From CAYPEK01 sp964409645 (GTDB lineage Bacteria; UBP15; UBA6099): DNA of 15,298 nucleotides. The stretch spans positions 1 to 15,298 of the forward strand of contig CAYPEK010000103.1 of NCBI GenBank assembly GCA_964409645.1. Reading direction: 5' to 3'. Positions within the stretch are counted from its first letter, which is position 1. Every line of letters starts with the position of its first letter. The notes under the pieces are model-generated. The model was not told the DNA's origin and made no database searches. It saw only the letters and a list, made by a program, of their open reading frames with translations. Below are positions 15,159-15,298 of this stretch, piece after piece. Made by a program: the position numbers and the translations under genes.

Positions 15159-15298
15159 ATGAGAAGAATAGTTTTCGTGTGCGCGTGCCTGTTTTTTGCC
15201 GTTCTGTGCACCACTGTGTTTGCAAAAGAAAACGAGGAAAAAGTTGTTACCGCGCCGGTTATCGAAGCGCAGTTGTTCAAGAACGGAATCGCGATGGT
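15159..15298 (+). CDS. N-terminus of an exported protein, truncated by the window end
   Basis: Forty-six codons follow the ATG before the window ends. The first 22 residues are a signal peptide: two arginines (MRRIV), a hydrophobic core (CACLFFAVLC) and a cleavage-like end TTVFA before KENEEK. The Cys residues lack a Gly/Ala/Ser at -1, so a lipoprotein is unlikely. The visible mature start reads VTAPVIEAQLFKNGIAMV, an 'extended strand then Lys-Asn-Gly' pattern that vaguely recalls the beginning of DUF4139-type beta-rich proteins, but 46 residues are too few to assign a family. Confidence 0.75.
   Translation, partial: MRRIVFVCACLFFAVLCTTVFAKENEEKVVTAPVIEAQLFKNGIAM

Noticed and set aside
15020..15280. 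86-residue minus-strand open frame
   Set aside because: It runs antisense to the signal-peptide gene, which has a strong ribosome site, and has no conserved features.

Overview
The window reads like a chromosomal segment of a Gram-negative (two-membrane) bacterium. It carries lipopolysaccharide-transport genes (an lptA/ostA-like gene, lptB and an LptF/LptG-type permease), an O-antigen-ligase-like membrane protein and several surface-glycan enzymes. Coding DNA is moderately GC-rich with short intergenic gaps. No rRNA, tRNA, phage genes or CRISPR array was seen. The lineage cannot be fixed from the sequence alone; the gene mix (four-helix-bundle protein, large Gfo/Idh/MocA oxidoreductase, TPR-tailed ligase) would suit a PVC-type or candidate-phylum bacterium, but that is only an impression.

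Layout. (1) 1-2101, plus strand: the tail of an unrecognised gene, then an RmlD-like sugar-nucleotide reductase and a GT-B-like glycosyltransferase whose start codon directly follows the preceding stop codon. (2) 2102-2199: a convergent junction with a short degenerate repeat and a hairpin terminator for the opposite strand. (3) 2200-6858, minus strand, transcribed deoB, lptA-like, lptB, lptF/G-like, hpf: a tight operon for phosphopentomutase, LPS export and ribosome hibernation. (4) 6866-7379: an AT-rich unit carrying a four-helix-bundle protein gene, bounded by inverted heptamer-type repeats and lying between deoB and xerD. (5) 7381-9971, minus: a XerD/XerC-type recombinase preceded by a GT39-like membrane glycosyltransferase. 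(6) 9972-10246: an AT-rich divergent control region. (7) 10247-12695, plus: a Gfo/Idh/MocA oxidoreductase with a fused C-terminal SCP2-like domain, then a SAM methyltransferase. (8) 12724-14958, minus: an O-antigen-ligase-like protein with seven C-terminal TPR units. (9) 15159-end, plus: the start of an exported protein.

How the genes fit together. The reductase, two glycosyltransferases, ligase-like protein and Lpt genes point to making, polymerising or attaching a surface glycan and moving it to the outer membrane. The oxidoreductase and methyltransferase could modify a sugar or lipid, but nothing in the sequence fixes their substrates. deoB, hpf and xerD are housekeeping genes.

The most interesting signals are the oxidoreductase-SCP2 fusion, the four-helix-bundle unit with inverted repeats inside what looks like an ancestral xerD-deoB pair, and the lptB-hpf neighbourhood without rpoN. 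No complete, clearly new multi-gene system can be demonstrated from this window.
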